Made by a program: the position numbers and the translations under genes
Origin: Heligmosomoides polygyrus polygyrus
Taxonomy: Eukaryota > Nematoda > Chromadorea > Rhabditida > Heligmosomidae
Reading direction: 5' to 3'
Length of the DNA stretch: 64,000 nt
NCBI GenBank assembly: GCA_947396885.1
Contig: OX377202.1
Span: 27,147,407-27,211,406 of the forward strand
In this document: one piece after another, positions 1-10,494 of the stretch
Position numbering within the stretch: the stretch's first letter is position 1
Layout: every line of letters starts with the position of its first letter
Notes under the pieces: model-generated
The model's input: only the letters and a program-made list of their open reading frames with translations
Databases searched by the model: none
Told to the model about the DNA's origin: nothing

Positions 1-198
1 GATGGGCATGAGCTTCTGTTTTCGCTTCCACTAGAGAATTGACTATGGCTCACATGTTATGTTTTTTTTTTTTTTTTTTGAAGAACTGATCCATACACCT
101 GTCCACATTGTTCATTGATGGTGGAAATTCCATTTAAGCGGAGTTCTGCAGTAGATGTTGAACGATTTTCTCAGTCTGCTATAACGAACTATGCCGCT
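1..198. other. no gene seen; poly-T tract
   Basis: A pure T run of about 18 bases lies near 62-79. No reading frame, repeat end or RNA feature was recognised. Confidence 0.5.
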
Positions 199-549
199 AT
201 GGTAGCTGTGGGGGGGGGGGGCTCACCTTATAAAAAGTGTCACTAACACGAACAAAAAGAAATGATGGCAAACCTATAGTGAGGAAAGCAAACAAACAAT
301 GCTATAGCTATGTTCTATGTTCTTGATTTAAGCAGGGGAAGGGACTCCAGGATGTGGCTGGAGTGACGCACCCGTGTTAAAATTGCCTACATCCTGGAGC
401 TCGTTCCCTCGCCCTATACGGAAGCAGACAAAATACGGAGCTGTAATCGAAAATAAGAGATAAGACTGCATTTACATTGGCTGTATGTAGCTACTCCACT
501 CCCGCACCCTACGGTATGCTATGGTGACCCCTCCCCTAACTACCAGATA
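199..549. mobile_element. MITE with poly-G/poly-C termini, copy 1
   Basis: The left end carries a 12-G run followed by CTCACCTTATAA. The right end carries GGTGACCCCTCCCC. The two ends form an imperfect inverted repeat of about 26 bp. The interior matches the element at 1599-1961, including the segment GGGAAGGGACTCCAGG and its inverted partner ACATCCTGGAG, which would form an internal hairpin. There is no coding capacity. I infer a small non-autonomous DNA transposon; the superfamily is unknown because no clear target-site duplication is visible here. Confidence 0.6.
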
Positions 550-1598
550 CCAATAGTTCTCTATTTTGAAGCAGAAATCTCGATTGCCTGAGGCTGCCCC
601 ACAACTTGGTCTCAAGCTTACAAGAGCAGCTGAAAATTAAATAGCTTTTCTAAATAACAGTGGATTTGGTCTTTTGCGCCCCGAAGCAACGTTTGAAACC
701 TTCTGTGGCTAACGCTTTCCTTCTGTGCTGGCATCACATCATCATCGTTTATGGATGAGGAAGGGCCTTTTCCTTTCCGTTTGCAGGTCCAAAAGCAACA
801 AAGGAACTTAAGAACGTCGGAGAATGGTATTAGCAGAAGTATCCTACTGCTTTTAGTCCGCACTTAAAACTACTATTCTTCTCTTGGTGGAGCCTATGGG
901 CCATAGGTACACTTGGTGTTACCTCCCGAAATTGAAGGTCTTATATGTGTGTAAACCTTGTATTGTGTTCCCACCCTCGATCGAGTCGCGGAACAGTTCA
1001 GCCCGACGAGGCATCGGTTGGCTGTGATCGCGTGGCCGCCGCCAGTCGGTCCCGCGACGATCGCCCGCATACTGTGCGAAAACTCGTCCAACCCTCCCCG
1101 GAAAACTCGTCACTACCATGTCGCTTTAGACGCGAGTCGTATGGTCGTGTTGATTTGAGACAGTTTAAAGGCAGAAATGTCCCTGATTATGACATCACCC
1201 GGCCTAGACACTGCAAAGAAAGGCTCTCTCCTAGCCTAGTTCAGTTTGCCGCTGTCATGAAAGTCGATTTTCAGTTTTGTCACCGTTATCGAAGTGGCGG
1301 AGAAAAGTGCCCCTTCCCTCTAGGATAGATCCGGCCGCGATTTGTAAAACTAGCATGCAAAAGCAGAAAATACGGATCTATCCTAGTCGGAAGGGTATTG
1401 CCAAAAAATTCAAGCAAACGTAAACAGTGTGGTTTCTCACGGTCGAGCAATTTCAAAGAAAGGCTCTCTGGTAGGTCAGCTCACGGTGCTGTCTTCGTGA
1501 ACTTCGCCGCTGTTTTTCAATCTTTTTTCAATCTTGTCGCTGCTGTCAAGAAGTCAAAGTGGAGTGTCCACCCCCCCCCCCGATTAGGACAAATCCGA
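550..1598. other. unassigned sequence with a small fold-back
   Basis: No supported gene. Short overlapping frames at 945-1328 and 894-1119 on both strands look like chance. A fold-back lies at 1312-1396: CTAGGATAGATCCG on the left is matched by CGGATCTATCCTAG on the right, with flanking CCCTTCC/GGAAGGG. The phrase TTCAAAGAAAGGCTCTCT near 1450 has a close copy near 1210. An 11-C run lies at 1571-1581. Confidence 0.5.
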
Positions 1599-1961
1599 GC
1601 GCAAATAGGGTCCGGGGGGGGGGTCACCTTATAAAGTGTCACCAACACCAAGAAAACGAGAAAAGGCACACTGATAGTAAAGAGAACAAACAAATAATGC
1701 TGTAGCTGTGTTGACGCGGAGGAGAGCACAGATTTAGGCAGGGGAAGGGACTCCAGGGTGTGGCTCAAGTGACGCATCCGTGTTAACATTGCCTACATCC
1801 TGGAGTTCCCTCCCTTGTCCAATTAGGAAGCACATAAGACGCTGATCTATAGTCGAAACGAAGAGATAAGACTGTATTTACATTCACTGTATGTAGCTAC
1901 TCGCCACGCCGGCCCGCCGCGCCATGCAGTGGTGACCCCCCCCCCCGGACCCTATTTGCGC
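1599..1961. mobile_element. MITE with poly-G/poly-C termini, copy 2
   Basis: Better preserved than the copy at 199-549. The terminal inverted repeats run GCGCAAATAGGGTCC, a G run, TCACC on the left and the exact complement on the right (1931-1961); they differ only in homopolymer length (10 G, 11 C). A possible 5-bp target duplication TCCGA lies at 1594-1598 and 1963-1967, with one extra C at the right junction. The interior is non-coding and shares the AGGGGAAGGGACTCCAGG segment. I infer a non-autonomous DNA transposon of undetermined superfamily. Confidence 0.65.
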
Positions 1962-1972
1962 CTCCGAAATTA

Positions 1973-2276
1973 AGGATAAAAATAAGGATGAAGGACGGCG
2001 TTACTCAATCCCTTCTGGGATGCGCCAGCGCATTCTACTTCTACAGGATGTCGTGGAGGCGACATGAATGCGTATTTGGCCATACAATGACTTGCGGTGG
2101 CCAGCCGATGAACAAGTCAGCGCTTTATCCTTCCCAGACGAGTCTGGTACCAATTCACCGACCCCGGAGGGATGGAGGGCTTGGTTGGCCTGGGCGGGAA
2201 ATCCGAACCAGGAACCTGGTATCGGGAGCACGCGACAGTCGGGCCTCCTCCGACTGCGCCACACGCGCCCTCTGCA
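1973..2276 (-). mobile_element. tRNA-derived SINE, full-length copy with target-site duplication
   Basis: Best-supported class of repeat here. Read on the minus strand, the head has a Pol III A box (TGGCGCAGTCGG) and, after a spacer, a B box (GGTTCGGATTTC). A ~200-bp unrelated body follows, then a 3' tail of A/T-rich TTTATCC-like repeats. The 10-bp sequence TCCGAAATTA flanks the element at 1963-1972 and 2277-2286 (13 bp with one mismatch), as expected for target-primed insertion. There is no coding capacity; frames across it are shared among copies only because the sequence is. It would depend on a LINE for mobility; the partner is unknown. The insertion abuts the end of the MITE at 1599-1961. 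Confidence 0.85.
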
Positions 2277-2286
2277 TCCGAAATTA

Positions 2287-3270
2287 CGTGAAATAAAGCC
2301 ATACCTTTATAGGTGAACTTCAAGCGACCAGTGAAAAATGGCAACATAAGCTGAAATGAACAGCAGCCCCTTCAGTAAAGCCCAATGATGTTGAACAAAA
2401 CGTGTCGTAAATCCACGAGTTGGCGAGCTCGACAGGTTTGTCGGGGTTAAGCTCCTAACTGGATTTATACAGGGTAAAGAGAACTTCTAGATGCGGTCCA
2501 TAGCCAGCAGTCCTGAGAATAGAACGGTTTCAAGGCGATAAGGGAGGGGGGGGGGGGTGGGGAACGCACAGGAACTAGGATGCCATTGACATATCGAAAG
2601 GTGGGAGAATAAGCTCTTAACATGGAGATCTCTCTTTCCACTAAATATACAACAGTTGTCAGTGACAGTAATTGCTCCGTAAACCCGTAGCTTCGTTCAG
2701 ACGGCGGTCACGGATGAACCCACTTTCCACAAAATCTCTCGCTAACGTTATCATGAGAGCAGCTAAGCCAGACAAGCCCGCTACATCTGCCAGTAGTGGC
2801 TGGAAACGTGAGGCAAATACGCGAGAACAAAGACGGTCGGCAAACTGAGGAGGAGAGCACTACGATGGACTGCGACACCGGAGAAGACTGGCGGGTGGCC
2901 TGATTTGAATCCTCGCGCCACTGTCATTTGACCCCAGGGAATCCAAGCCTGGTCAAATGCGACACAGTCGACCCGAAGTCCTACGCTAATCCGGCTTTTA
3001 ACAGTAGGGAATATGGCATTTCATTTGCATGCTCGCTAGGCGGGAGGAAGCGTCGCGAGCACACTTTCCGTCGGACTGATTTCTTTGTTGGTCTCACTGC
3101 ATGTAAACTACGATTATTTCCGAAGTTATGTCGAAATCGTCATCTGTTCCCAGATAGAATTTCATCACCATTCCTATTGCTTTAGAACTCAGGGCGTACT
3201 TACTCCAGGACGAAGGCGATTTAAGCAACTGGAAACTGTATAGTGTAGTGTACGTAATCACACTATAGTA
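2287..3270. other. unassigned sequence
   Basis: No gene or recognised repeat. A 12-G run lies at 2546-2557. Short frames at 2928-3185 and 3094-3279 have no recognisable motif. Confidence 0.5.
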
Positions 3271-3317
3271 CATGTTCATGGAAGGGCCTGTTCATACTTC
3301 ACGACAAGAGCGACTTG

Positions 3318-3580
3318 TCGCCCGTGCAAAAAATGCATATCGATTAAAACCGAGCGCGCGCCGCGGAAAAGTGTTCATACTCGAGCGCCGGCGCTGTCGC
3401 TCCAGTCGCTTTTGTCGCTCTTGTCGCTGCGCACGCCACGCTCCCGTCGACCGTGCAAAATATGCGAATCGATTCAAACGGAGCGCGCGGCGCCGAAAAG
3501 TGTTCATACTCGAGAGCCGGCGTTGTTGCTCCAGTCGCCCTTGTCGCTCTAGTCGCTGCTGTCGACTGTTCAAACTTCCT
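3318..3580. repeat. two tandem copies of a 129-bp unit with TCGCT/TTGTCGC microrepeats
   Basis: CCGTGCAAAA begins at 3322 and again at 3451, giving a 129-bp period. Both units contain CGATT-AAAC, an AGCGCGCG block, GAAAAGTGTTCATACTCGAG and a run of CAGTCGC/TTGTCGCTC triplet-like repeats. Open frames here are Arg/Ser-rich on both strands because of the triplet repeat, not because of a gene. Confidence 0.7.
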
Positions 3581-3702
3581 CGCGCTGCGCTCTTGTCACA
3601 GCTGTCGCGAAGCATGAACAGACCCAAAAAGTTCGACGAAATCTCGACCTCCAACAACTTCCGCCCACAATCAGTCGTATCCCTTTTCTAACTTCGATTA
3701 AA

Positions 3703-3945
3703 GACCCTATACCAGGTTCTCGTTTCAGATTTCCCGCCCAAGCCAACCAGGCCTTCCATCCCTCCGGGGTCAGTGAATTGCTACCAGACTTATCTGAAAA
3801 GGGTAAAGCGCTGACTTGTTCATTCAGCTGGCCACCGCAAGTCATTCTATGGCCAAATACGCATTCAATCCCCCTTCCTTAGAAGTAGAATGCCGCATCC
3901 CAAACGAAATTGAGTAACGTCGTCCTTTACCCTTTCATTCTTTAC
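3703..3945 (+). mobile_element. tRNA-derived SINE, head-truncated
   Basis: Begins inside the tRNA-like head at CCCTATACCAGGTTC, so the A box is missing. It then carries the diverged B-box region, the conserved body (CAACCAGGCCTTCCATCCCTC, CTGGCCACCGCAAGTCATTC) and a 3' tail of CTTTACCCTTT-like repeats. Confidence 0.8.
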
Positions 3946-4690
3946 TACAGGCACGAGGCGGTCTTGAAACTCACAATTAATTCAAACATTTTTTCCAGTC
4001 ACGGGACCTACCATTATCGGGTACAAAAGTCTTAATAAAGCAAAAGCAAGTGCGAAGGTCTAGATTTTACGATGCAACTTTTCGTCTGGCCAGTAGTGGC
4101 TAACTATAAGATGGCTGAAGACGTTTCCCGATGTGGGTGGTATCATTCCTGTCACTGACAACTACAAATGCGCGAAGAGAACAACAATGGCGACAAGCGC
4201 GTCTGGGGTATTTTATACTTACGCCGCAGCGCGTTGCGGCAGCATGAGAACTTCCAGTATGGATTGTGCTGCGCGCTCAATCAATATTGGTCCTTATCAG
4301 GCTGATGCAGCGTACAGCGACTTTAATATAAATCCAGCTTTTCTCCGCTTATTCATCGAGAGCGACAGCGTTTAGTTGGTCATGGAGATAGTTGGGCGGT
4401 TGGGAGTTCAGGTAGCAATCGAAGCGACGTCGCTGTCGCGATGACAGCATACGTGATGCCTAACCGGTGAAACTAGCATGCTTGCACTACCTAGGCGGCT
4501 TCAGGAGTTGGGACATAGCCCTCCAGGCAAGTGCGATCCACACTTATTTTAATAGAAAAAAGCGAAGATCAAGGGCTAAGGAGAAATAGATACGGTTCGG
4601 TCGACATGTTGCAACTGATAGAGTAGCAAATGAAGCCTGTAAAGTAGTCGAAATCAGCAAAAATCTCAGGATTAGGAGCAAACGTAGAAA
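3946..4690. other. unassigned sequence
   Basis: No recognised gene. An 80-codon frame at 4133-4375 shows no motif and is not repeated elsewhere in the window. Confidence 0.4.
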
Positions 4691-4714
4691 ACAACCTTGT
4701 CGCAGAGAATATAC

Positions 4715-5475
4715 CCCATTTTCACTCTAAATTGGATACTTTTCATGCTGAACAAGACACTTTTAAGAAAAATAAACATATCTAAGGTCGAAACAGACAG
4801 TTTATAATAAAACTAAAAAAATCTTTTGTTTGAGGAAAATTGCATGAAAAATTGTTACACAGTGTCTTAGAAAAAAATATGTATATTTTTTGAAACGAGT
4901 AGAATTTCTATTCCCCTGCTCGAAACAGTGTCTTCGATGCATTCCATGCGCACCGACACGAAGAGTTGTTTGCATGAAGAGACTGCGCCGTGAACTTGTC
5001 TAGAACATTGCAATGTTTATTCGATTGATAGCGCAAATGCTGTTTGCATGAAGTTAAACAGTGGAGAATGGTGCTGTGTTTGCTCTAGTTGTACCTAGAT
5101 TTATACAGAAATGAACAGCAATTACAATATCATACCAATAGACAATGAAAGGTATAGAACGGTGCACGGCGCAATTTCTCCCTATATAACATCAGGAAAT
5201 TCTTTGATTCCAGCACGTCTGGATAAACCTTAAAATATTTCATGACATTGTATATTTTGTGTTTATTCAAACAATGTAATTAATTTTCTCAAAACACTAT
5301 GGGGAGGTGAATTTTTTTAATAAAAATTTTCTATAAAATAAATTTTAGCTTCGTTAGACGTCTATTTAAGCTACATAGTCTGACTTGGTCTGCAAAATAT
5401 CCTTTTTTCTAAAGGTATGAAGCTTCAAATTAAAAATGCTTAGTTTCAAATGAAAAGTGTCCACGTTGAAGTGAA
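4715..5475. repeat. AT-rich palindromic element, degenerate copy
   Basis: Left end: TCTAAATTGGATACTTTTC. Right end: GAAAAGTGTCCACGTTGAAG, roughly the reverse complement. Interior modules (TTGTTTGAGGAAAATTGCATG, GTTTGCATGAAG) recur in the copies at 5.9, 55.5, 56.8 and 58.1 kb. Heavily decayed and non-coding. Confidence 0.5.
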
Positions 5476-5479
5476 AATT

Positions 5480-5905
5480 GCATAAAAGGACCTGAACGAC
5501 AGGAAAAAATTGCGTGGTAATTGATACGACTCCGACTCTGGAAATGAGAGGCGAATATAGGAAGGAATTCCAGAAGGAAATTTTATGCATCTCGATGAGC
5601 TGGGTCTCCTGTGCTATTCTTTCTAGTGATGCAAATTGAGTAGTTAGGATGGTTATCAAGAAGTGATTCCGTTGAGTGGCGAAGGAAGAAGATGGGAGAA
5701 TCTGTCTTCGCCCTATCACCACAATCTGTGGGCCACTATCCGTTAATTCTGGCACCTACGTGGAGCGCATGATGATTAGACTTCAACAGATAGCACAGCT
5801 TCCACTCCAAGACTCATTCCGTCTCTACTGCCCTTCGGTCAGCGAGGAGACTTCTAATCAGTCCTGACAAGTTACTGAATTACTCCGTGTAAATATGCCA
5901 CCTTC
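5480..5905. other. unassigned sequence
   Basis: Short frames on both strands (5366-5755 minus, 5676-5867 plus) overlap each other and the AT-rich repeat end. No motif is visible. Confidence 0.4.
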
Positions 5906-5906
5906 A

Positions 5907-6745
5907 CGTCAAATTGGACACTTTTCAAGCCAAACAGAAAATGTTCAACACTTTCAACTGAAATTGCAACAACAACACTCTTTTAAGCAAGATTGACGCA
6001 TTTAGATTCAAAGTGAACATTTTTCAAATCAAAACGATTTTCTTCCGCATTCTCCGAGGCGCTTAGAATAGCTTTTTGTTAAGAAAATTTAGTGATTTTT
6101 TTGAAATTTCTAATTCAGCTGCCCCAATAAGTGAACGCGCTGTTTAAAATTTTATAAAATTTTTACCGCTCGAGTAAAATTCAGGTTTAAGGCTTGTTTT
6201 AGACTAGTGAATGGTAACAATTTTTTAGAAGGTCAATAGAAGATTGCGCTTGTCTGCGTCTTCGCGATCTTAATTTCATTGATAACGTGAATGCTGCTTA
6301 CTTGGAAAATGAAGGTGAAATAAAGATGTATGTGTCTTCTGCAATTATTTTCGTTGCACAACTGACAAGTGTGTGACACCTTGCAAACAGAGTTTTCGCT
6401 ACCAATCAAGTGAAAATCGTGACGTCCTGGAAGAGTGCGTGGCGCAATCCCTTTTTTAGCACCAAAAAACTGCTGCTCTCCTGCACTTTAAAAGAAACCT
6501 TAAAACATTATTTTTCCTCAAAAAAAAATTATAGAATTTCAAACAATGTACTCACTTATGTATTGGGGCAAATATTTTAAAATTTTTGAAAAAAGGCGTA
6601 CTAAATTTTCCTTAGGCAAAAATTATTCCAACCGTTTCGAAGAGTTTATTTTTTATGTAGAAGAAGCTTCTTCGATTTTGAAAATGTTCAGCTTGATTTC
6701 TGAACCGCCAACCTTGTCTTAAGAGTGTCCCATTTTACACGAGAA
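5907..6745. repeat. AT-rich palindromic element, best-preserved copy
   Basis: The element is one large degenerate palindrome. TCAAATTGGACACTTTTC at the left end is answered by AGAGTGTCCCATTTTACACG at the right. Next inward, CCCCAATAAGTGAACGC...TTTAAAATTT (about 6125) is answered by AATTTCAAACAATG...CTTATGTATTGGGGC (about 6540). Further in, TTGCGCTTGTCTGCGTC is answered by GAGTGCGTGGCGCAA. The centre is near 6330. There is no coding frame. Class unknown; a foldback-type or long-TIR MITE is the closest description. Confidence 0.6.
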
Positions 6746-7084
6746 TGATATGGGTAGTGTCCACTCGGGTGCGCGTGTGAGCTCCTAGCGTCTACAACGT
6801 TATCAGTAAGCGCTGAACTACAATGCGACTACAAACCACAAGGACCACTACTGCAAGGTGCACACTCCGCCGATTGAGACGTCACAGGAAAAAAGCACGA
6901 CCTTCAAACCAGTTGCGGCCTGTTGTTGAATAATTGTCCTTTTCTAGAGCACTTTAGACGTTTAAGTGGACAGCCACATTATCGCTTCTCCTCTCCAGAA
7001 CAATTTGTTGAGTGGCTGGACTTTACATAGGACGCGCAACCTCACTTCGACAGCAAATCGCACTGCTGACGATTTAAAATGAAA
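6746..7084. other. unassigned sequence
   Basis: Nothing recognised. Confidence 0.4.
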
Positions 7085-7525
7085 ATGCAAGAAGGCCAAA
7101 GCTTGTTAAGGTGAAGAAGATGAAACCATGTCCACTAGATCAAGCAGAAGAACCTCCAGTTCCCTGTCCACGCGCTTCACTACTAAACCACGCCTCAAAA
7201 ACCAGGCCCTACGGGAGCAAAATAAACACGCAACCAGCGTCGTGAAGCAGGAGATCGAGAGGGCGGTGCTGGGAGTGAAGCGATCCACAAACGTAAGGGA
7301 AGTCCTCCGGAGTTAGGATTTACGAACCTCGTCGACGTTCGAGGATCACAGACGCTGTTATGTACCAGCACAAAGTCGTCGAAAAATGCGTGGACCGGAA
7401 CCGCAATGCGCTTCACTGACGCACGCTGGACAGGATTCCACGACATGTTGGAAGAACACCGGCTGTCGATCAACACGTTGGTCAGACTCTTTCGTGAAAG
7501 CCCTGGTTGAGGTGTAGCTTCGCGC
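7085..7525 (+). pseudogene. RTE-type LINE, ORF2 C-terminal fragment
   Basis: Diverged C-terminal tail of an RTE-clade reverse transcriptase. Visible blocks are REQNKHATSVVKQEIERAVLGV (split here by position, about 7215-7280), then after frame breaks WKNTGC-STRWSDSFVKALVE (about 7450-7510), matching the family's QRAIERTMLGV and [11 protein letters not shown] blocks. The stop at 7314-7316 and at least one frameshift disable it. No reverse-transcriptase core or endonuclease remains, as expected of a 5'-truncated copy. Confidence 0.7.
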
Positions 7526-7576
7526 TCCTAGTGTGGGGAGGACTCATTTGTTGTGAATACCACCAACCCAATTAGG

Positions 7577-7876
7577 ATGGGCGCGTGTAGCGCAGTCGGA
7601 AGAGGCGCTGACTGTCGCGTGCACCCGATACCAGGTTCCTGGTTCGGATTTCCCGCCCAGACCAACCAAGCCCTCCATCCCTCCGGGAGTCGGTGAATTG
7701 GTACCAGACTTGTCTAGGAAGGATAGAGCGCTCATTTGCCCACCGGCTGGCCACCGCAAGTCATTGTATGGCCAAATACGCATTCAAATCGCCTCCACGA
7801 CATCCAGTAGAAGTATAATGCGTGGCGCATCCCAAGAGGGATTGAATAACGCCGTCCTTTATCCTTTATCCTTTAT
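7577..7876 (+). mobile_element. tRNA-derived SINE, full-length copy with target-site duplication
   Basis: The head has the A box TAGCGCAGTCGG and the B box GGTTCGGATTTC, followed by the full body and a tail of CCTTTATCCTTTATCCTTTA repeats. ACCCAATTAGG (7566-7576) and ACCCAACTAGG (7877-7887) flank it as an 11-bp duplication with one mismatch. This is the best copy for reading the plus-strand head. Confidence 0.87.
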
Positions 7877-7887
7877 ACCCAACTAGG

Positions 7888-8200
7888 GTTTACATCTGAT
7901 TATATATTGTGTAGGGTTACTATATCATAATATAGAACAAATAGGAATGAATGATAGCACAACATGATTAGGTGAACCATAAAAGGTAAGCACCATTGCA
8001 TAGCATCCACAAGTATGACCTAACGATACCGCAAGTAAGAAAATAAGATAATGCACAAATACCACACTCTAGCCGCGGCACACCCTTCCAAGACTAGAGG
8101 TTACAGCCTCCCTGACCAATATATGTCATGCTTTTAGGCTCCTCTTCTAGGAATTCCTATATAAACTGTTGTGGATTATTGCTTGTCTTGTGCTCTGAAA
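7888..8200. other. unassigned sequence
   Basis: No gene. TATATAAA at about 8158 resembles a TATA box upstream of the GC-rich block, but nothing downstream confirms a promoter. Confidence 0.35.
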
Positions 8201-8219
8201 GTTATAAAGTAAAAAATCA

Positions 8220-9110
8220 CTTATGTCGCGAATGCGATGGTTCGCTCCCTTATATTCAAACTCCCGCGGGCTGCCGTATGCGCTCGGGACCCCGATGAGG
8301 CGCTCCCGAGGCTCGGCCTGCCCGCGCACGCTATTGGTCGGCGGGGACCGCTGTGCGCCGCCCCCCCCCCCCCCCCCCCGCCCGGCTCATTCTATACTTC
8401 GGTCGACACGTCGAGCGGCTGCGCGGGCGCGGCTCTAAGGGGGCCGCCATTGTCAGCCCGCTTCGTCAACATCCCGGGGATCTTCCGAGCGGAGCCTTGC
8501 CGCTCCTGACATCGCACTACAGCCGGCTGCAGTACAGGGAGGACGGCGAGCCTGGATGGGGCTCGCCTAGCCTCGGATAGCCACTACAGTTCTACCAGCC
8601 GGAGCGGCCTCTCCTGTTCCATATATTCTAGTATCTAGCAGCTATATTATTATGGTCGTGTGGTGCTGGTATATGGAATAAACCGTGGTTATATCTATGC
8701 TGTCCTGCACGAGACGAGGAAGGTGGTGAGTCTCCTACTGTTGTCTTATCGGTATTGGTATTGCTATGTATATTTGCTGTTGGGGTATTGTGTAGTTGTT
8801 GGGCAGTATCTGGGGGTTGTGTGTGCTCATTATAGTTCGGGTTCCCCCGCGGCTGGTGCGTGGTGCGGGTGTGCGTCAATCCAGGCGCTGTCCAGCGCGA
8901 TGGGAGAGAAGTCACCACGCGGGGCCCCCGTCTGCCAGGGAAGGGGGCGTGGCCTGTTCACATCATGGGGTCCCCTTATGTCGCCCCTTGGGTCCTGGGT
9001 TCTTGGGTACCTCGTAGCACCACGGGGTGAATGGGGGACCACACTCAACAGGGCATGCTCCCTCGCGAGTGGGGCCACCGATTCGCAACAACTTATGACA
9101 ATTGGCTACA
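8220..9110. other. GC-rich block of unknown nature
   Basis: This stretch is far richer in G+C than its surroundings and contains a 19-C run (8361-8379), an inverted CCAAT box (CTATTGGTCGG, about 8330), an AATAAA at about 8682 and several overlapping frames on both strands. None of the frames has a recognisable domain. TATA-like, CCAAT and polyadenylation signals in one short interval could mean a solo LTR or a promoter region. I could not find a matching second LTR, TG...CA ends or a target duplication, so this stays open. Confidence 0.3.
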
Positions 9111-9211
9111 GATGCATCCGTTGATGAACCACAAACGGATGGGCTGCCTTGGCACGTGACAGGGGCGGATGGAGATGTTACTCACGCTCGATTGAACAAT
9201 AGGGCAATGTA

Positions 9212-10494
9212 TTAGGTTGTAATGAATTAAATGGCACTGGCTCGCGCCATTTTTTGGCGCGTCTTTACGCGTTTGATCAAGAACAAGCCGTAACATGTGG
9301 CATACCATTTAGAAGCGCAGTCTTTGCTCTACCGGTGAGTACCAAATTCTCTATGTAAAAGCGGGAAAACTTTAGAGTTTTATTGACTTTTTTGCAGATG
9401 GACAAAAGGGTAGTCCGAGGCATTTACTTGTATGAATTCAAGCTGGGCACTACAGCTAAGGAGGCGGACGAGAAGATCAACGCCGCATTCGGTCAAGGAT
9501 GTTCCACAATTCGGGCGGCGTATCTTTGGTATCAGAAGTTCCGGAATGGAGATGAGAGCTTGGAAGAACATGAGGGTCGTGCGAGGCATAGTGATGTTGA
9601 TGAGGACAAGCTGAGAGATGTGGTAGAGGAGGATCCACATAAAGGTACCAGGGAGATAGCGAAGGTTCTTGGCGTCAGTCACAACACAGCTGCCCGGCAT
9701 CTGAAGGAAATTGGAAAGACCAAAAAGCTGGAAAGATGAGTGCCTCACGAGCTGTCTGAGGAGCAAAGAAACCGACGATATGAGATCTCGTTCGCACTGC
9801 TTCTACGGAACGAAACGGACCCATTCCTTGATCGCATCGTAACCTGTGACGAGAAATGGATAATGTACGACAACAGGCGACGATCGGCACAGTGGGTGGA
9901 CAGCGATGAGAGCCCCAAGGTTTTTGCGAAGCCGGAATTGCACCAAAAGAAAGTAATGGTGACAGTATGGTGGTGTTCGCTGGGAATTATTCACCACAGC
10001 TTCCTCCCTCCCGGTGAATCCACCACGGCAGAGAAGTACTGCACTGAAATTGAAGAAATGATGAAAAGTTGAAGGATATCCGGCCGGCCTTGGTAAACCG
10101 AAGGCGAGTTCTCCTTCTGCACGACAATGCTCGCCCCCATGTAGCACGAATGACGTTGCAGAAATTGAATGAGCTGAGCATTGAAACTCTACCACATCCT
10201 CCGTTTTCTCCCGACCTCTCCCCAACAGACTACCATTTCTTCAAGCATGTTGGCGACTTCTTGGTAGGGAAAATATTCAAATACCAACAGGATGCCGACA
10301 GTGCCTTCGAAGATTTCGTCAATTCCAGAACTTCTGATTTTTATGCTACTGGGATAAAAAAACCCTGTGTCACGTTGGCAAAGATGTATAGAATCAGAAG
10401 GTTTTTGTTTTGATTAATAAACTTGCCTACAAGCCGAGATATTAACTGTTTAAATTTACAGTGGTTCAGTGCCATTTATTTCGTTACAACCTAA
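9212..10494 (+). mobile_element. mariner element, complete but inactivated
   Basis: Length is 1283 bp, typical of mariner. Terminal inverted repeats of 27 bp (9212-9238 and 10468-10494) begin TTAGGTTGTAA and differ at two positions. TA dinucleotides flank both ends (9210-9211, 10495-10496), the expected target duplication. It carries one transposase, now in three pieces. Confidence 0.93.
9398..10413 (+). pseudogene. mariner transposase (D,D34D), disrupted
   Basis: Cut-and-paste transposase. The N-terminal piece (Met at 9398 to 9739) has the helix-turn-helix DNA-binding domain, including WYQKFRNGDESLEEHEG. A TGA at 9737-9739 replaces the tryptophan codon of the WVPHEL linker motif: VPHEL follows directly. 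The second piece has the first catalytic Asp in TCDEKW. A frameshift near 10060-10072 separates it from the third piece, which holds HDNARPH (second Asp) and SPDLSPTDYHFF (third Asp), 34 residues apart. All three catalytic Asp are present, so two lesions (one nonsense, one frameshift) explain inactivity. Confidence 0.9.

Noticed and set aside
945..1328. 127-codon frame on the plus strand
   Set aside because: No motif; overlapping frames on the opposite strand are of similar length, and it ends in the fold-back at 1312.
1988..2347. Small proteins repeated at 2.0, 7.6, 20.4 and 21.9 kb (with shared IRTRNLVSGA-type text)
   Set aside because: They are frames of the non-coding tRNA-derived SINE, present on both strands, truncated differently in each copy and overlapping the Pol III boxes.
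8660..9124. 154-codon frame in the GC-rich block
   Set aside because: GC-rich sequence lacks stop codons; frames on both strands are open and none shows a motif.
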